Of a stretch of 64,000 nt of DNA, positions 11,952-24,427 are shown one piece after another. The DNA comes from Gordius sp. MW1. Taxonomy: Eukaryota > Nematomorpha > Gordioida > Gordea > Gordiidae. The notes under the pieces were generated by a model. That model was not told the origin of the DNA. It did not search any database and saw nothing but the letters and a program-made list of their open reading frames with translations. The stretch's first letter is position 1. Each line of letters starts with the position of its first letter. The translations under genes and the position numbers were made by a program. The DNA lies in contig OZ038528.1 in the NCBI GenBank assembly GCA_964036665.1, positions 14,018,501 to 14,082,500 of the forward strand, in the 5' to 3' direction.

Positions 11952-13857
11952 AGCTTTTATGACAATGGGCTATAATGTTCACGTTAGATAAAAAAAGCCT
12001 TTCAGGTCTCCAAAAACGTTAAATTTAAAGCCTTATGTTATAATTCACAACTATCTTCATTGAAGGTCCTATGACTTACAATAAAACAATATTTAAAATA
12101 TTATTATGACCACATGGACTTGTTTGCTGAAAATAATTAAAACAGCTATATGGTGTAAGTAAAAACAAATAACATAAATTCAATTAGTATAAGCTAAAAA
12201 ATTTTAGTTAGATATGAAACAGCAAAAGAAGTGCAAGCGGTTAAATTAGTATTACCACATTGAACCTGATCTGCTAAGCAATTTGAAGTAAAAACTATAA
12301 GATTTTAAAGGACCTAGCTTGAAGAATACTAAATCAAAACGTAATTAATAGCTGGCCGCTTAGTAACCACAAAGAGCTATAGCTGTAAGAACGGAAGTCA
12401 ACTTGGTTTAGCTGTCGCTAGGCTTTGATATATATTTATAATTAGACAAGTTATCATTCAGAAGACATAGTCTGTTATGCCTTTTGCATACATGATGATA
12501 GATCTATTGTGCGCTTCCTAGTGTGCAATGTATATAAATTTTTATTGCGATAAGATCATTTGACCACATTTTAATGTCTTTTTTATCTGAAACATATACT
12601 GCAGCAACGAAATATTATAAAAAGAAATCATTTTAAATGCTTTACTTCATAATAATTTTGGTATTACCAGTTTCTATTAACCAACATCGAAACAAATGAA
12701 CTTACCACGAGGCTGGGGGAATCAAGTCCGGGTGAGGAGGATAATTATTGTCGGTATTTAAAGAATTATGTAAAAAAGTCAAACATTCGTTTTCTAGCCC
12801 AAACATTAAAGGCTCTTGATTGGAATTCTGATAAGATTTAAAGTAAGTTTGGTCGTTGCTTTCCATAAATTGTTACACTTTTGACTGGGCCGTTTGAATA
12901 ATAGTTCTCTCATGGGCGATGCGTTGTTTAATAACTTTAAGACATTTTTATATAGCACTTCATAATTTATTGATTTCCTTAGAGTACTGAATATGTTGTT
13001 TTATGGGTGGGTTAAAAAATTAATAAATAATTACTTAACCTATCGTAAGTAGTTTGTAAGGATTTTAAATTAGCTTTTAGTTTTATAATATAAACTGTAA
13101 TTTCAAAGGTTTAAATGGCGAGATAAATGTCTGTCTATATTTTATAGGGGTATAAAACTGACCTCTACCATTATTGATCATCACATCCATTAATTTATTA
13201 TCAATTAGGGATTGAATTTGTTTTTCAATCGACATTTAATCTCCATAGACACTCTTAGGGAGGGTGCCGGGGGGGGGGGGTGTTAGTGAAAAAGATCGCG
13301 GGGGTGGTTAGCAAGTGTAAATGTTACACAAATCTTGACCTTATGGGGAACGTTAGAAATGCCGATATTGCATCAAAGATCATTCAGTTTGTATGCACGC
13401 ACCTAGCTTTTTGGCGTTTATTACGCTATAAATATTCACGCTCTAAATTGGCACATCGGCCTGCCTAAAACAATTAATAGTCCTAGTAAAACAGACTAAT
13501 TTTATTTGATTAGGGTGCGACTAGCCTCCCTTCTTATATGAAACATTTTCCTTTAGAACATCCAAAAGAGGGTGAACAGAGGACTATAATTAAATTAAAA
13601 AACGCTCACTTACAGTATGTATAGTATAGTATAGATATATTATTGTAAATTTCACGATTGAACCAACGCTATCAGACAGGGGTAATATTAAATATGGAAG
13701 AATTTTGCTGGGAAATTAATATTAGTCAAGAGCACCTAATATGCTACTGCTTATTCACAACAACACATAAATTTCAATAATTTATTATATTGCAATAAAT
13801 ATTTTGTCATGTTAATTACATGCTGTTATAAGATTCTTATAAAATAAGAGAAAATAC
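11952..13857. other. AT-rich DNA, nothing assigned
   Basis: A G run at 13267-13280 is followed by a 62-codon plus-strand frame (13280-13468) with two Cys but no recognisable domain. A B-box-like GGAATCAAGTCCGGGTGAGG near 12717 may be a decayed tRNA-like repeat. No supported gene. Confidence 0.35.
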
Positions 13858-13865
13858 GATATAAT

Positions 13866-14020
13866 CATGGGCGCAGCCAGGTTTTGGATTGGGGGGGGGC
13901 GAAAGTTGTTTAAGTTCAATTAGGGGGGGGGGGCAAAACATAATTTTTTTTAATATTTAAGGGCTTTTGTATTGCATTTTTTTGTTGTCATTTAGGGGGG
14001 GGGGCGTGGCTACGCACATG
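13866..14020. mobile_element. G-run MITE, TSD GATATAAT
   Basis: Ends CATGGGCGCAGCCAGG and GTGGCTACGCACATG, with an exact GATATAAT at 13858-13865 and 14021-14028. The G-rich strand carries runs of 9-12 G. Confidence 0.88.
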
Positions 14021-14421
14021 GATATAATGTTTAACGTCCTTTATAAATGTTTTTAGTAATTATTAGCGTCCAATGTGAATTTAAGAAATTTACAATAGAC
14101 CCCAAATTTCAAATTTTTTTATTTGCAGGTTTTTTGAGTAATATTATTAATATGTATTATCAATTGGAATTTAAATTAATAACATACATTTGTTTGTCGA
14201 ATACTAAACTCAAAAAATCGAATTCTATCAAATATAATATCTGATAAATCTTTCACGAAAAGATTTATGTTAGAATAGAATGACAGTTTACTAGAAAATT
14301 AGATCTATCACGAGTATTTTGTGGCCATGAAAAGATGGATGAAAAGTTTATAGTGCAATGATACAGAAATAGACTTTAAAATGTCTTAATTTACTTTTTA
14401 CGATTATTTTTTTTAGCTATA

Positions 14422-14715
14422 CATGGGCGTACGCAGGTTTTGAATTAGAGGGGGGCAGATTAAAAATTTTTTTTTTCTAATTTACTGAGAGCAAAAAAAA
14501 AAAAAAAAAGGTCTCGACTATTCGGAGGGGGGGGGAACCACATTAGGGTGGGTCAGAGCCTAATGAGGGTAGGGCAGAGGAAAATTAGGGGGGGGGGGGC
14601 AAGACAAATTTTTTTTTAATTCTTGAGGGTTTTTGTATTGAAAAAATCTTATTTTTAAAATTAGGGGGGGGCAGCCGCCCCCCCCCCCCTGCCCCCCCCC
14701 CCTGCGTAGCCCATG
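14422..14715. mobile_element. G-run MITE (long subtype), TSD TAGCTATA
   Basis: Ends CATGGGCGTACGCAGG and CCTGCGTAGCCCATG, with an exact TAGCTATA at 14414-14421 and 14716-14723. The interior has an A tract of about 18, several runs of 8-11 G and a pair of long C runs. It shares the CGTACGCAGG terminus variant and internal GAGAGCAAAAAAAA block with the copy at 36009. Confidence 0.88.
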
Positions 14716-14723
14716 TAGCTATA

Positions 14724-16069
14724 TATAAAAATGTTTAATGAACTCCGAAATTTGATTTATTAAATAATTGAGCGCCCTTTAGTAACAATAAATGATTGAT
14801 TGTAATTTCAAGTGCTTTTTAATAAAAATTTTACATCAAATTTTGGACTCTAAAAAGTTGTTTTCAATCATAGAAATTTAAAAAATGATTGATATTTAAT
14901 CGATCTTTAGATAGGTTAGGGGTGATTCTTCATGACTCCACTTTAACGTCGATATTTCTTAATTAAAATTTAATTACATCCTCCCCTCTCTAAGTTTAAA
15001 TTTTAGCTAATTATTTAAATATTTATTTTCACTGGGCGATAATTTGTAATCTGGGCGATAATTTGTAATTAAACCTTTAAGTGAGATACATTAAATCTTT
15101 TTTGTTTTACGGAAACGGAAAAATTTATTCAGGATGTTTTTCAATAAATTTATCGCATTTCTAATATCTAATTTATAGAAAATAATTTTTAAACCATTCA
15201 TTATAAACACTTAAAGTATAAGACAGAAATAAATATTTATAATACAGCTAGGCTTCTAAATTTTTTTAGACGATCAATTTGCCGGGCAGTAATGTAAATT
15301 TGAAATCGATAAAGTAAATATATAAATTTTAAATAAGTTAGTATCCCAAAGGCCTCATAATTTTATGGGGATTTTTAAAAGTAATAAAATGCCAATTAGC
15401 AGCACTGAGATTTTCCCCTCTTTTTACGACTTTATATTTTGGAAAATAGATACAACGCAATCAAACGTGGCATATCTAAAAAAACAATAAAGAGTTTGAT
15501 TGTTATGATCATTGTTGTTTATGGCCTTACATAAATAAAAAAAAAACGTTACATTATAATTCTTCATTTGCTTTGCTTAAATATTTAAACTATTCGAGCA
15601 AACAAACACGCTCAAATCTGTTTTATAGCATTTTTGATTTTGATAGAAATCTACGTAAATTCATTTGCTGAGATAGTATATTAGCGGAGCAGGTTTACAA
15701 ATAAAATTTGCATTCAATCAAATTAAATTATTAATTATTAGGTCTAAGATTTAATTTAAATAAAAAATCTAGAAAATCCATGATTTAAGTTAAAAATTTT
15801 TATAAACTGCTCCATCAAATAGGTTAAAACAGAAAATGATTAAAGAATTGCATGACTAGGTTAAAAAATATTATTTTAGAGTGTTCATCGTTAAAAAAAT
15901 ATCCAAAAACTCGGTTACATTTTTGTTAAAATTAGTTATAAATATGGCATCTTAAATTTTGAATCTAAAAATCAAATAAACACGGTCAATCAAAATCAAA
16001 ATAAGCCTTTACGGATCATTGATGTGGGTTTGGACAAAATATAATTATAACTAGGACTGGTTGGGTGTA
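14724..16069. other. AT-rich DNA
   Basis: A short perfect tandem (TGGGCGATAATTTGTAAT twice, 15033-15069) is the only structure noted. Confidence 0.5.
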
Positions 16070-16077
16070 AATCTAAG

Positions 16078-16263
16078 CATGGGCATAGCCAGGTTTTAAA
16101 TTAGGGGGGGGGGCAAAACATTTAAAAGTTCAATTAGGGGGGGGGGGGGAGCAAAACGTATTTTTTTTAATTTTTAAGGGTTTTTGCATTGAAATATTTT
16201 TTTTCGCCATTTAGGGGGGCAGCCCCCCCCCCCCCCGCCCCCCCCCCCTTGGCTACGCCCATG
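16078..16263. mobile_element. G-run MITE, TSD AATCTAAG
   Basis: Ends CATGGGCATAGCCAGG and TTGGCTACGCCCATG, with an exact AATCTAAG at 16070-16077 and 16264-16271. Confidence 0.88.
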
Positions 16264-16271
16264 AATCTAAG

Positions 16272-17493
16272 CATCAAAAAGGTAAATTTTACTTATAAAC
16301 GTCATCCATTTTTATAAACCTATCGAGATAGCCAATGTTTGCTTCAAGTGACTTGAAATTATGCATCAAGGGTCAGATTTGTTTGTGCCCGGACTCGGCC
16401 CGGTCAGATCTTATAATAAATTGCTCTCCCGAGCCCGCCCGCCCGAACCCTTCAAAATGTCCACCGGCCATGCCCAAATTGTAAGAGCTGCCCGAACTGC
16501 CTGGCCCAAAATGATGATTTGCAAATTTTTAGCAGTAAATTTATTATAATTGTCTTAAGATTAAAAATTTAATTTTGATTTTTTTGATTATAATTATGAT
16601 TAAAGTCATAAAAGGTAACAAAAATCTACTAAAATAACAATCCCGAATCATCTTTATTTAATATTTATAATTATACTCATTTTAATAATTTATCCATAAA
16701 TACTAATCAAGATTAAAAATTAAAAATATATAATTAATTAAGAACTTTGTCCCTCTCCCTTTTTTGTCCCATTGGTGCCCCACCCCTTTTTACCCTCTTT
16801 CTCACCCGGAGGGGGGGGGGGGGTGATTTGCCCCCCACCCTTTTTTTACCCTCTTTTCTCAACCGAGGGGGGGGGGGGGGTGAAGTAACTTAGCTCAATT
16901 AAAAAATTTACTTATTTAAAAAACTAATAGAAAATTAATCAAATATGATATAATAACTTATTGCTAGGGGGCCAAAGGTGCCAGGATTCTCCTTAGCCAC
17001 CCCACTGGCATTAATATGATTAAAAAGATTCTGAAGGTTGTAAGGAAGGAATTTAGGTTCTAAAATTAAATTTTGCCTATCTTAAGGGGAGTTTGCGTTT
17101 CTTTTGAATTTATATGGATTAGATGGTGTTTGGGTTAAACAATTTTAAGGTGTGGCGAAAATTTACTTTCAAGGAATTTGGAGACTAGTCAAAAGAATGA
17201 ATCGCATAAACAGAACTCGTATGTGGTAAAGTTTTGATTTTAATATTGTAAAATTAAACAGGGCAGCTGGACAAATTAAGAATTTATAGTAGCATAAGCA
17301 CTTAATATTAAAGAGGATGGTCACAGTTTCAAAATAATCCACATCGTAGTTCGGGAACAAAAAGTATTATACATGTTATTTGAGACATGCACGGGTCACC
17401 CAAAACCCAACCCCGACCTGACCCGACGGTTTAAATTAATGTTTTGGAGTCGGGTTGTGTTGGATTCAAAGTGACGGGTCAAGATGAATATTA
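16272..17493. other. GC-rich repeat fragments in AT-rich DNA
   Basis: At 16370-16510 there is a block with CCCGGACTCGGCCCGG and CCCGCCCGCCCG words like hAT subterminal repeats. At 16765-16880 a C/G homopolymer-rich duplication (TTTTTACCCTCTTT-CTC-A-CCGGAGGG type, twice) occurs. At 17384-17475, CATGCACGGGTCACCC and GGATTCAAAGTGACGGGTCA closely resemble the left end of the hobo-like element at 21269. No gene. Confidence 0.4.
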
Positions 17494-18350
17494 GGGGAGA
17501 CCGGGGACTAAATAGCCATAAAAAATTTGCGTTTTAAAAAAAACTAAAAATTATTTTTTCAATTTTTTTGTTGGAACGTAATTTTAAGGTCTATTTTTAC
17601 TATAGGAAAAAAATTCGGATTCAAAAAATTAATAGTTTTCTCACAAATTAAATTTAAAAAAAACAAAATTCCTAAAAATTTTAAAAATGCCCGGGGCAAA
17701 TCATAGCCCCTTTTGGGGGATAGCTTATCCATTACGTTTTTGCTTCCTAAACTCAAATCTATATAAAAACTGCTTTATTATAAAAACATAGAGAATGCTG
17801 ATATATGGTTAGGTTAGTACAACTAAAAAAAGACAAATTCTGCAATGGAAAAAATCTTTAAATAGTCTATTAATATTCCAAATTACACTAAGATAAATTA
17901 TTATTATACAAAATTATTGTTTTATAAATCTTGATATTTGTCTACACGATGAAAAATGACTAGCACTAGCCCATCTCCAATTAGCCCCGACCCCTATTTT
18001 TATAAACAATTAATAATTTAACATGTATATTGCAAATAAAAATTTAATTATTAGAAGGTTTTTATATAAAAAGATCCCTTTATAAGACAGAGCTTAAATT
18101 AGTCCAAAATATATAGCCCAAAAAATTTTATGTCCAAAATATAAAATTTCGTCAATGCTACCATTAGCCCCGAAAAATCATTTCCTCCGTAAAAATTTTA
18201 TTTTTTAGTTTTATAAACAGAAAATTTTTTACTTATACCTTATGGAAAAATACACAAATGGTTTAAATTTTAATTATATATCATTATTATTTACAAAAAT
18301 AATTACAAAGATAACAATAACCCCGAGCTACGACTAGCCCCGGTCTCCCC
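17494..18350. mobile_element. TA-flanked TIR element, second copy
   Basis: GGGGAGACCGGGGACTAAATAG at the left, CCCCGGTCTCCCC at the right, TA on both sides. Shorter than the copy at 5153 by about 256 bp and colinear with it over most blocks. Confidence 0.75.
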
Positions 18351-20438
18351 TAATCGTATTTATTAACTTATAAATCATTTTTACCTATACCAAACATACC
18401 ACGACAATTATTAAACCACCATCTCTCACCTTTATAAAATCATTCTTATAAAATTAAAATTTAATTAGTTTCTTGGTCAATCGCTTTCCCCAGAAATTTA
18501 CTAGAGAAGTGCTTTTAAATCAAATTTTTATAACTAAATAATCATCATTAAGGATAACATTGTGTATGTACACAACGGTAGACAATGGATGATATCTTAA
18601 TCAAGGCTTTTTATATGTAAATCCTATCGTCAATTCAATTTGCTGCACTTAAACGGCGCAGTCAATAACCAATATCCCCTTTGTCGGAGAGAGGCAAATC
18701 ACGTGAGGCAGGGATGGGAAAGTGCGTTAAATAAATATTGACAGATTGCAACACTTAAGCGCACCGCCGTTATAGGGAGGGAAGAGCCTAAGAGGGGCTG
18801 GCTGTTAGGAAGGCGCCGGTAGACAAAGAGTGCTTTTACCAGGGGTAAATACCACATTTAAATACATGGAATTTAGTAGTGCTAATCCCCTTAATTGATT
18901 TTTTACAATTGTTTGTAAGTGTAAATATATGCTTTCTTCTAAAAAAAATGACATAATTAAAGAAAAATTAAATAGCTTCAAATCTGGATAAGTAGATTCA
19001 AAATTTGTTTAATTTTCTGAGTTGCGTATTATTTCTGCTGAAGTTAAATTATTTAAAATAAATAAAAAATTCAACGATTTTTAAATTTCAGTTGCCACTC
19101 TCAGCTAGTTGCTAGGATTTGATTTAGTGGGATGCAAAAAACTTTAGTGTTAATAGTGAGGGGATGATAATTTTTTGGAATCAAGACGCTATGACTGTCC
19201 GGCCGCGCTTTGCCATCCCCCGATTTCAAGTGTTAAAATAGTTCAACCATTTTTTTAATCGACACATTAAGTTCGCGTGACAATTTTAAATGTTATTTTA
19301 ACATCCTCTCAAATTTTAATAGATAAATGCTTTTATTCATTTAATAAATGGATTTTAATAACTTTTACTAAATTGCATTCTAGGAGACATTTTAAATCGC
19401 CAGAAAATTTAATATAATAAGCAAAAACTGAACTTGCAAGCTACAGAAAGAATTGAACACAGAAAGAATGCAAGGTTTAGTAGATGATAAAAATAGTGGT
19501 CAATGTTTTTGTCCCAGGTATAATCTTGTACAAAACAAAGAAATAATTAAGTTAACAAGAATATTAAATATGCTGGCTTTTATTGCATGGGTTTTTTACA
19601 ACACCTTATCTATAAAGCTATCCTAAATAAAATATTGAAAAAGCAAATTTGTTGTGATCCCAAATTTATGAGCAGTGATTTATGAACTTGCTTTTTAATA
19701 TTCAATAATATACATCCTTCAGAGGTCTGCAACATATATAAAAAAGGGCCGTGCACGGATATTTCCTTTAAAGCACGTTATGATATATTTTATTCAAACT
19801 TATGTTATTAATAACTTTTCCAGCCCAAGTTTTGCAAAATATTTATAATAATGTTTTTGCCACAAAATTAGAATTTTGTCGCGGACATTTGATATACAAC
19901 GGCTGATGTATAAATTAAAAATAAGTCGAATCGAATCAAACTGACCTTTTGAAACCATCGCATAACATTTAATGCCGATATTTTATAAACGCGGTCTCCG
20001 ATATTATAAAGAACTGAATCTTGCATTTAAACATTGAAAGTTATATGCTAATTTTTGACATTACAACTAATGTTCTTTGCGTCTGTAAACTGGAAGACAA
20101 TGTTGCAAATTTTCAGGCATACAAGTTTTTCTCAATTTTTAATTTAACGCAAAATTTGTAGAAAATGACAAGTTATAAACATAACAATTAAGAAGCAATA
20201 AAAAATTTAGGCATCTTATAAATGGAACCAAAATTTGGCGCTGTTTTGAATTTTGAGAGCAATAAAATATTTTAACGCTAATTTATATGATATATACATC
20301 CATCAATCTTGAAAAAATCCTTAAAGTAACCCTTTACCTGGTCCTTTTTATTACGGTATATCTATATTTGTATGCCCACTTATCTTACAATAGTCATCTA
20401 TTTAATTTGTTTTTCCCAATAAAATAGGCTTTAGTTAC
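18351..20438. other. AT-rich DNA, nothing assigned
   Basis: A slightly GC-richer patch at 18650-18850 includes a CACGTG E-box but no coding frame or repeat partner. Confidence 0.45.
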
Positions 20439-21089
20439 TAGAGATGCACCGATACCAAGTATCGGCATGGTATCGGCGCCGATACCTTGCCAAAAGAATC
20501 GGCCCGATACTTTGCTAGTATCGGCAATTACCAAGCCGATACCTTTTTCAATATGAAACTCAAAAAATAATATTTATAGTATCTCCTACCAACCACCAAC
20601 AACAGTACCATCAGAATCATTATTCAGTATGATGGGTGAGATAGATTCTAATAGGAGAAGAAGGCTTCTTTCGGAGAAAATAGAACAACTAACAATTGTT
20701 AAGTTGAACATAAGAGAACTAAATTTTCAATATTAGTTTAATATTTTTATAAAATAAATTTATGTATTAATAAAATATAAAGTGTACCATAATAAAATTT
20801 AAATTTCTTTTTTGATCTATTAATCACAATACTTATTAATTAATAACAAAATTTATTATTATAAATTAATATTATATTATAAATTATAATTACAATTGTT
20901 TTATCGTCAAAATTCTGATCTACCAAAATTTGGATGTGACTTAATTTATAATATTTAATTTGCATATATTTTTTAGTATGAAATTTTTTTTTATTATAAG
21001 TATCGGCATGGTATCGGTATCGGCAAAAAAATCTTAAGTATCGGCTGGTATCGGTATCGGCATAAAATAGTGGTATCGGTGCATCTCTA
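20439..21089. mobile_element. hAT element, TIR TAGAGATGCACCGATACC
   Basis: The termini are inverted copies of TAGAGATGCACCGATACC. Both subterminal regions iterate GGTATCGG/CCGATACC (about six times on the left and six on the right). The flanking 8-mers TTAGTTAC and GCTATATA do not match, so no target duplication is claimed. At 651 bp it is an internally deleted derivative that kept the end of its transposase gene. Confidence 0.8.
20602..20736 (+). pseudogene. hAT transposase C-terminal dimerisation-domain remnant
   Basis: An open stretch of 44 codons ends in a stop at 20734-20736. It reads TVPSESLFSMMGEIDSNRRR and continues with a leucine/glutamate-rich helix and KLNIRELN. This is the S-E-x-x-F-S-x-x-G ... 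R-R-x-x-L-x-x-E-x-x-x-x-L pattern of the hAT C-terminal dimerisation region, where the Glu of SE is the third catalytic acid. Everything upstream is lost. The R usually found after SE is S here. Confidence 0.75.
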
Positions 21090-21268
21090 GCTATATATCA
21101 CAAAATAACAAATTTAAGGAAAATTAATAGAACTAGGGTTTAAATTATAAAATGATATCATATAAATAATATCATTTATTAAATGCAGAGCCATTACGGA
21201 TAAATTTAGTTTTTTATTTTATATCTGCAGCAAACTGTTTTAAATGGATCATAACCCGACAGGACCAG

Positions 21269-22264
21269 TAGAGAACTGCACGGGCGACCGGTTCGGGTTG
21301 AAAATTTTGAAATGCTTTCGGGTCGGGTCGGGTCGGGTTGGATTTAAAGTGTCGGGTCAAGGGTTATGAATCTTACATTGCAGAATACACGGGACATATC
21401 TTTAAAAAAATGCTATTATGTATATTATTTCTTAATTAATATCGAAATGTATAATTGAAGGTCATTCATTAAGTTAATTAAAATTCCTTTTGTTTTTTAA
21501 ATCTGATTGTTTTAATTTGGACCTAAATTTAAATTTGAATCGTGAAAGGTAAAATATATCTACAAAATAATATTTTTAAACTGTATTTAAATAGTGTGAA
21601 GCAGTAGTTCATTATTAATTTAATCTACATAAATATAAATTCATAAAACAAATAAGATTATGTCTAAATTTATTAAATGATTCATTTGCAAAACTCAGAT
21701 ACTGTGTTCTATCATATATATATCTCTATAATAAATAATTAAAATAAATTTAGTAATAAAAATCTGTGGAATCAATTAGTTAAATAAATCGCACTTTAAT
21801 TTGTCGATTAAATTTTAACACCCTAAGGGAGTAGCCAGGAAATTGAAATTAATGGGGGCAATAATGATTAAGGGACCATTTTTTAAATTTTAGCCATAAT
21901 TTGTTAAAATATCTAAGATTTGGATTTAGAGGGGGCATCCGCCCGTCCCTGCTACCCCCTGGCTACTCCCATGCACACCGCAATTTTTCTTACTCTCGCG
22001 TTAGATACCAAATTTTGAAACAGGTTCGAAAAGGATTTGGTTAAAAAATTTTAGCGCTTTCGGGCCGGGTCGGGTTCGGGTTGAAAATTTGAAAATGCAT
22101 TCGGGTCGGGTTCGGGTTAAAGTTTTTAAAATGATTTCGGGTCGGGTCGGGTTCTTGAAAAATTTAAAATGCTTTCGGGTCGGGTCGGGTTCAGGTTGAA
22201 AATTTTTAAAAAAATTTGGGTCGGGTCGGGTTCGGGTTGAAAAAAGTGACTTTGCAGTTCTCTA
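21269..22264. mobile_element. hobo-like hAT element with GGGTCGGGT subterminal repeats
   Basis: Termini TAGAGAACTGCA and TGCAGTTCTCTA are exact 12-bp inverted repeats, close to the hobo-type hAT terminus. Flanking octamers AGGACCAG and GGTACCAG agree at 6 of 8 positions. GGGTCGGGTCGGGTT arrays lie inside both ends, mostly at 22060-22240. A minus-strand 62-codon frame there is a by-product of the repeat. A G-run MITE (21824-21973) sits inside. Confidence 0.75.
21824..21973. mobile_element. G-run MITE nested in the hobo-like element
   Basis: Left end eroded (CCTAAGGGAGTAGCCAGG), right end CCTGGCTACTCCCATG, central family block present. No clean target duplication. Confidence 0.65.
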
Positions 22265-22267
22265 GGT

Positions 22268-22634
22268 ACCAGTGTAGCCTGTGGGTGACGCAACTTTAGA
22301 ACCACTTTTCTCAAAGATTACTGAATATAAAACATTTTTTAAATTAAGTTTGAAAGATTGAATTTGGATAAATAATCTGATAAAATGTTATTACTTCTTC
22401 ATCGGTTCTTGAATTATACTCGTTTAAAAATCATAAAAATCGCAATTCCGACCTGCCTTAGTTTATTCAATATTTATGTACACTCAACAATAAGTTTTTG
22501 CAACTTAATTTACATATTTATAATCTGTATAATTTTTCCAACATTTTGATAGTAATTTCAAATTCATATGAATACTTTAAAAACTTTAAATTTTGCATTA
22601 AATCTGAACGTCACCTACAGGTTACACTAGGCAA
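22268..22634. mobile_element. TIR element, CAGTGTAGCCTGTGGGTGACG ends
   Basis: Left CCAGTGTAGCCTGTGGGTGA and right GTCACCTACAGGTTACACTAG are inverted repeats with about two mismatches over 21 bases. It starts a few bases after the hobo-like element. Another left-end-like copy occurs at 24568-24590. Superfamily unknown and no target duplication resolved. Confidence 0.55.
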
Positions 22635-23360
22635 AGCATATGTGCCTAGCGTAACCTGTTTAATAATTTAATTATAAATGAATTTATTTATGATTTTTTT
22701 CTTATTTTTCTTTGAAAAAGTTGATAGTATAAAGGAGGTGGGGGTAGAATTGTCAAGAATAGCAGAAATTTGCCATTTTAAAGCTATAAAAAGTTTTGGG
22801 TAAACAATATGATTTTTGATAGGAAATATGGCACATAAAATTTATAGATAAAATTGTACCTCCTCAAATGCCAAATACGGCTAAAACTGGTTCCATTGAT
22901 AATAATGCGCCCTAATATAGAGGTCTACCTTTTATATTCTGATTTTATGGTATTTATATAGAATTTAACCCATGGTTTTAAGCAATGGAACCTCTCTCTA
23001 AGTTCAATAGTATAGAAAGCGAACTTTTAAAAATTTGGTCCCCTTTTTAGGTTAGAGGTATTAAGTCCGCCTTCTTGTTATAAAAAGAGGCTAAAATTGA
23101 ATTTTGAATGTCCCTACTCCCCTTCAAATAACATGAAAGTTTTTTTTATTTTTGCTTTAGATCTTTAATTTATATGCAAAAAATTAAACCCACAGTTTAA
23201 AATTAACTATCATCGAATTTCGAATTTATATTACAATTTTTTTAACTGGTCATTAGTCTCCCAATTTTTATTTATTTATTTTTTATATCTATATCATCGT
23301 TTTTATACTCACTTTACTTCATTTTTATTTTTGAGGCTTCATCTTCTCGTTTATTTTATT
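22635..23360. other. AT-rich DNA
   Basis: No supported gene or repeat. Confidence 0.45.
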
Positions 23361-23364
23361 TTTT

Positions 23365-23402
23365 TCCCCCTGAAGATGGACCATAAGTGTCCGGAATATC
23401 GG
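23365..23402 (+). other. Hammerhead-ribozyme-like core, degenerate
   Basis: CTGAAGA (23370-23376) is followed by a GGAC...GTCC stem (23378-23381 with 23389-23392) and then GGAATATCGG. Penelope-like and related retroelements carry hammerhead motifs of the form CTGANGA-stem-GAAA. Here the second core box reads GAAT, so self-cleavage is doubtful. No Penelope reverse transcriptase was recognised nearby. Confidence 0.35.
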
Positions 23403-23539
23403 CTTCCATTTCCCTCGACTCACATTATCAATCCAAATTCACCGTATTTATAAAACAATATTCTTAAGTCCTATTCTTCAACAAAATAGTATCGAATAGT
23501 AAGCGTAGAAATCAGTTTCAAATCCAACAACTCTAAAAA

Positions 23540-24427
23540 GTCCAAACACACAAATTCTCCAAGATTTGAGGTTTGTGGACATTTTAAATGATAAGTTTAA
23601 AATCAATTAAAAATAGTGCAACCCATATTTTAATGAATAAATCTATTGTGCCTTTTGTGGACATCACACAACAAAATTCATAAAAGGCAAACCTTTTGGA
23701 TTTTGTTTTAAGATGTGGTGTGAGGCAACACCGGCTATCTTGTTACCTTGGAACAGTATTTAAGAGGCCACGTTATCGTTGTTCGAGCAAAATGAAATAG
23801 GCTTAGAAGAAGCTGTCCAAAATGACTTAGCTACCTTTCAATTTTGTATCTTTTAATGCATATTCTAGTAATATCTTAAAATCGCTTAGTTATTAAATTT
23901 TCTTTCAAAATAACGGAGCTTCGAAAACAGTGCGTTTAAATCGATTCAAATGCCAATTGGTTGATATAAAATTTATAAAAAAAGAAAGGATTTATTTCGC
24001 AAAGGAGTATTTCTAACGTCATGGCAGTACGTTTTAATTGTTAAACCTATTATATATTGTAGAATCAAGCCTCTTTAAAAGTCCATTAAAATATTTTGGT
24101 TCATTGTCCAAAGATATGTAATAAATTTATGGGCGGCGTAGAATGCTCTGAATAAATGTTGATGCCACAAACGTATCTTTTCGGGACAGAAATTGGTGCT
24201 TCCCATTATTTGGATTGAATGTCGCTTAACAAATGCTGCCAGCTCTATTGTCTTAACAAAATAATCATTAAACTCTGCAGTTAAAAAATGAATTGCCCAA
24301 AAATATTGTTAAAAATACGGCCGACTTCCTAAATGAACTCTAAATCTTAGATTTTCCAGTCAGAGACGCGATAGACGGTCATCAACGAAAAAAGTGCACT
24401 CAACGGCGCTGCTCTGTATGCAGGTAA
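23540..24427 (+). pseudogene. Degenerate piggyBac-type transposase
   Basis: Pieces of a piggyBac transposase follow each other in order across several frames: FVDILNDKFKIN (about 23570), a SIVPF block with HHTTKFIKGKPFGF (about 23640-23710), KMWC...ATP (about 23710-23740), NKFMGGVE (24125-24150, the conserved M-G-G-V-D motif with D replaced by E), LVLPIIWIECRLTNA (24195-24240) and a C-terminal KKCTQRRCSVC zinc-finger start ending at a GTAAGC donor-like site (24427). The usual acidic D-E before the S/M-I-P-F block is replaced by N. Multiple frameshifts and stops show that it is dead. TTAA-flanked ends were not found. Confidence 0.6.

Noticed and set aside
22126-22314. 62-codon minus-strand frame with NPTRPES-type repeats
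   Set aside because: Produced by GGGTCGGGT repeats of the hobo-like element.
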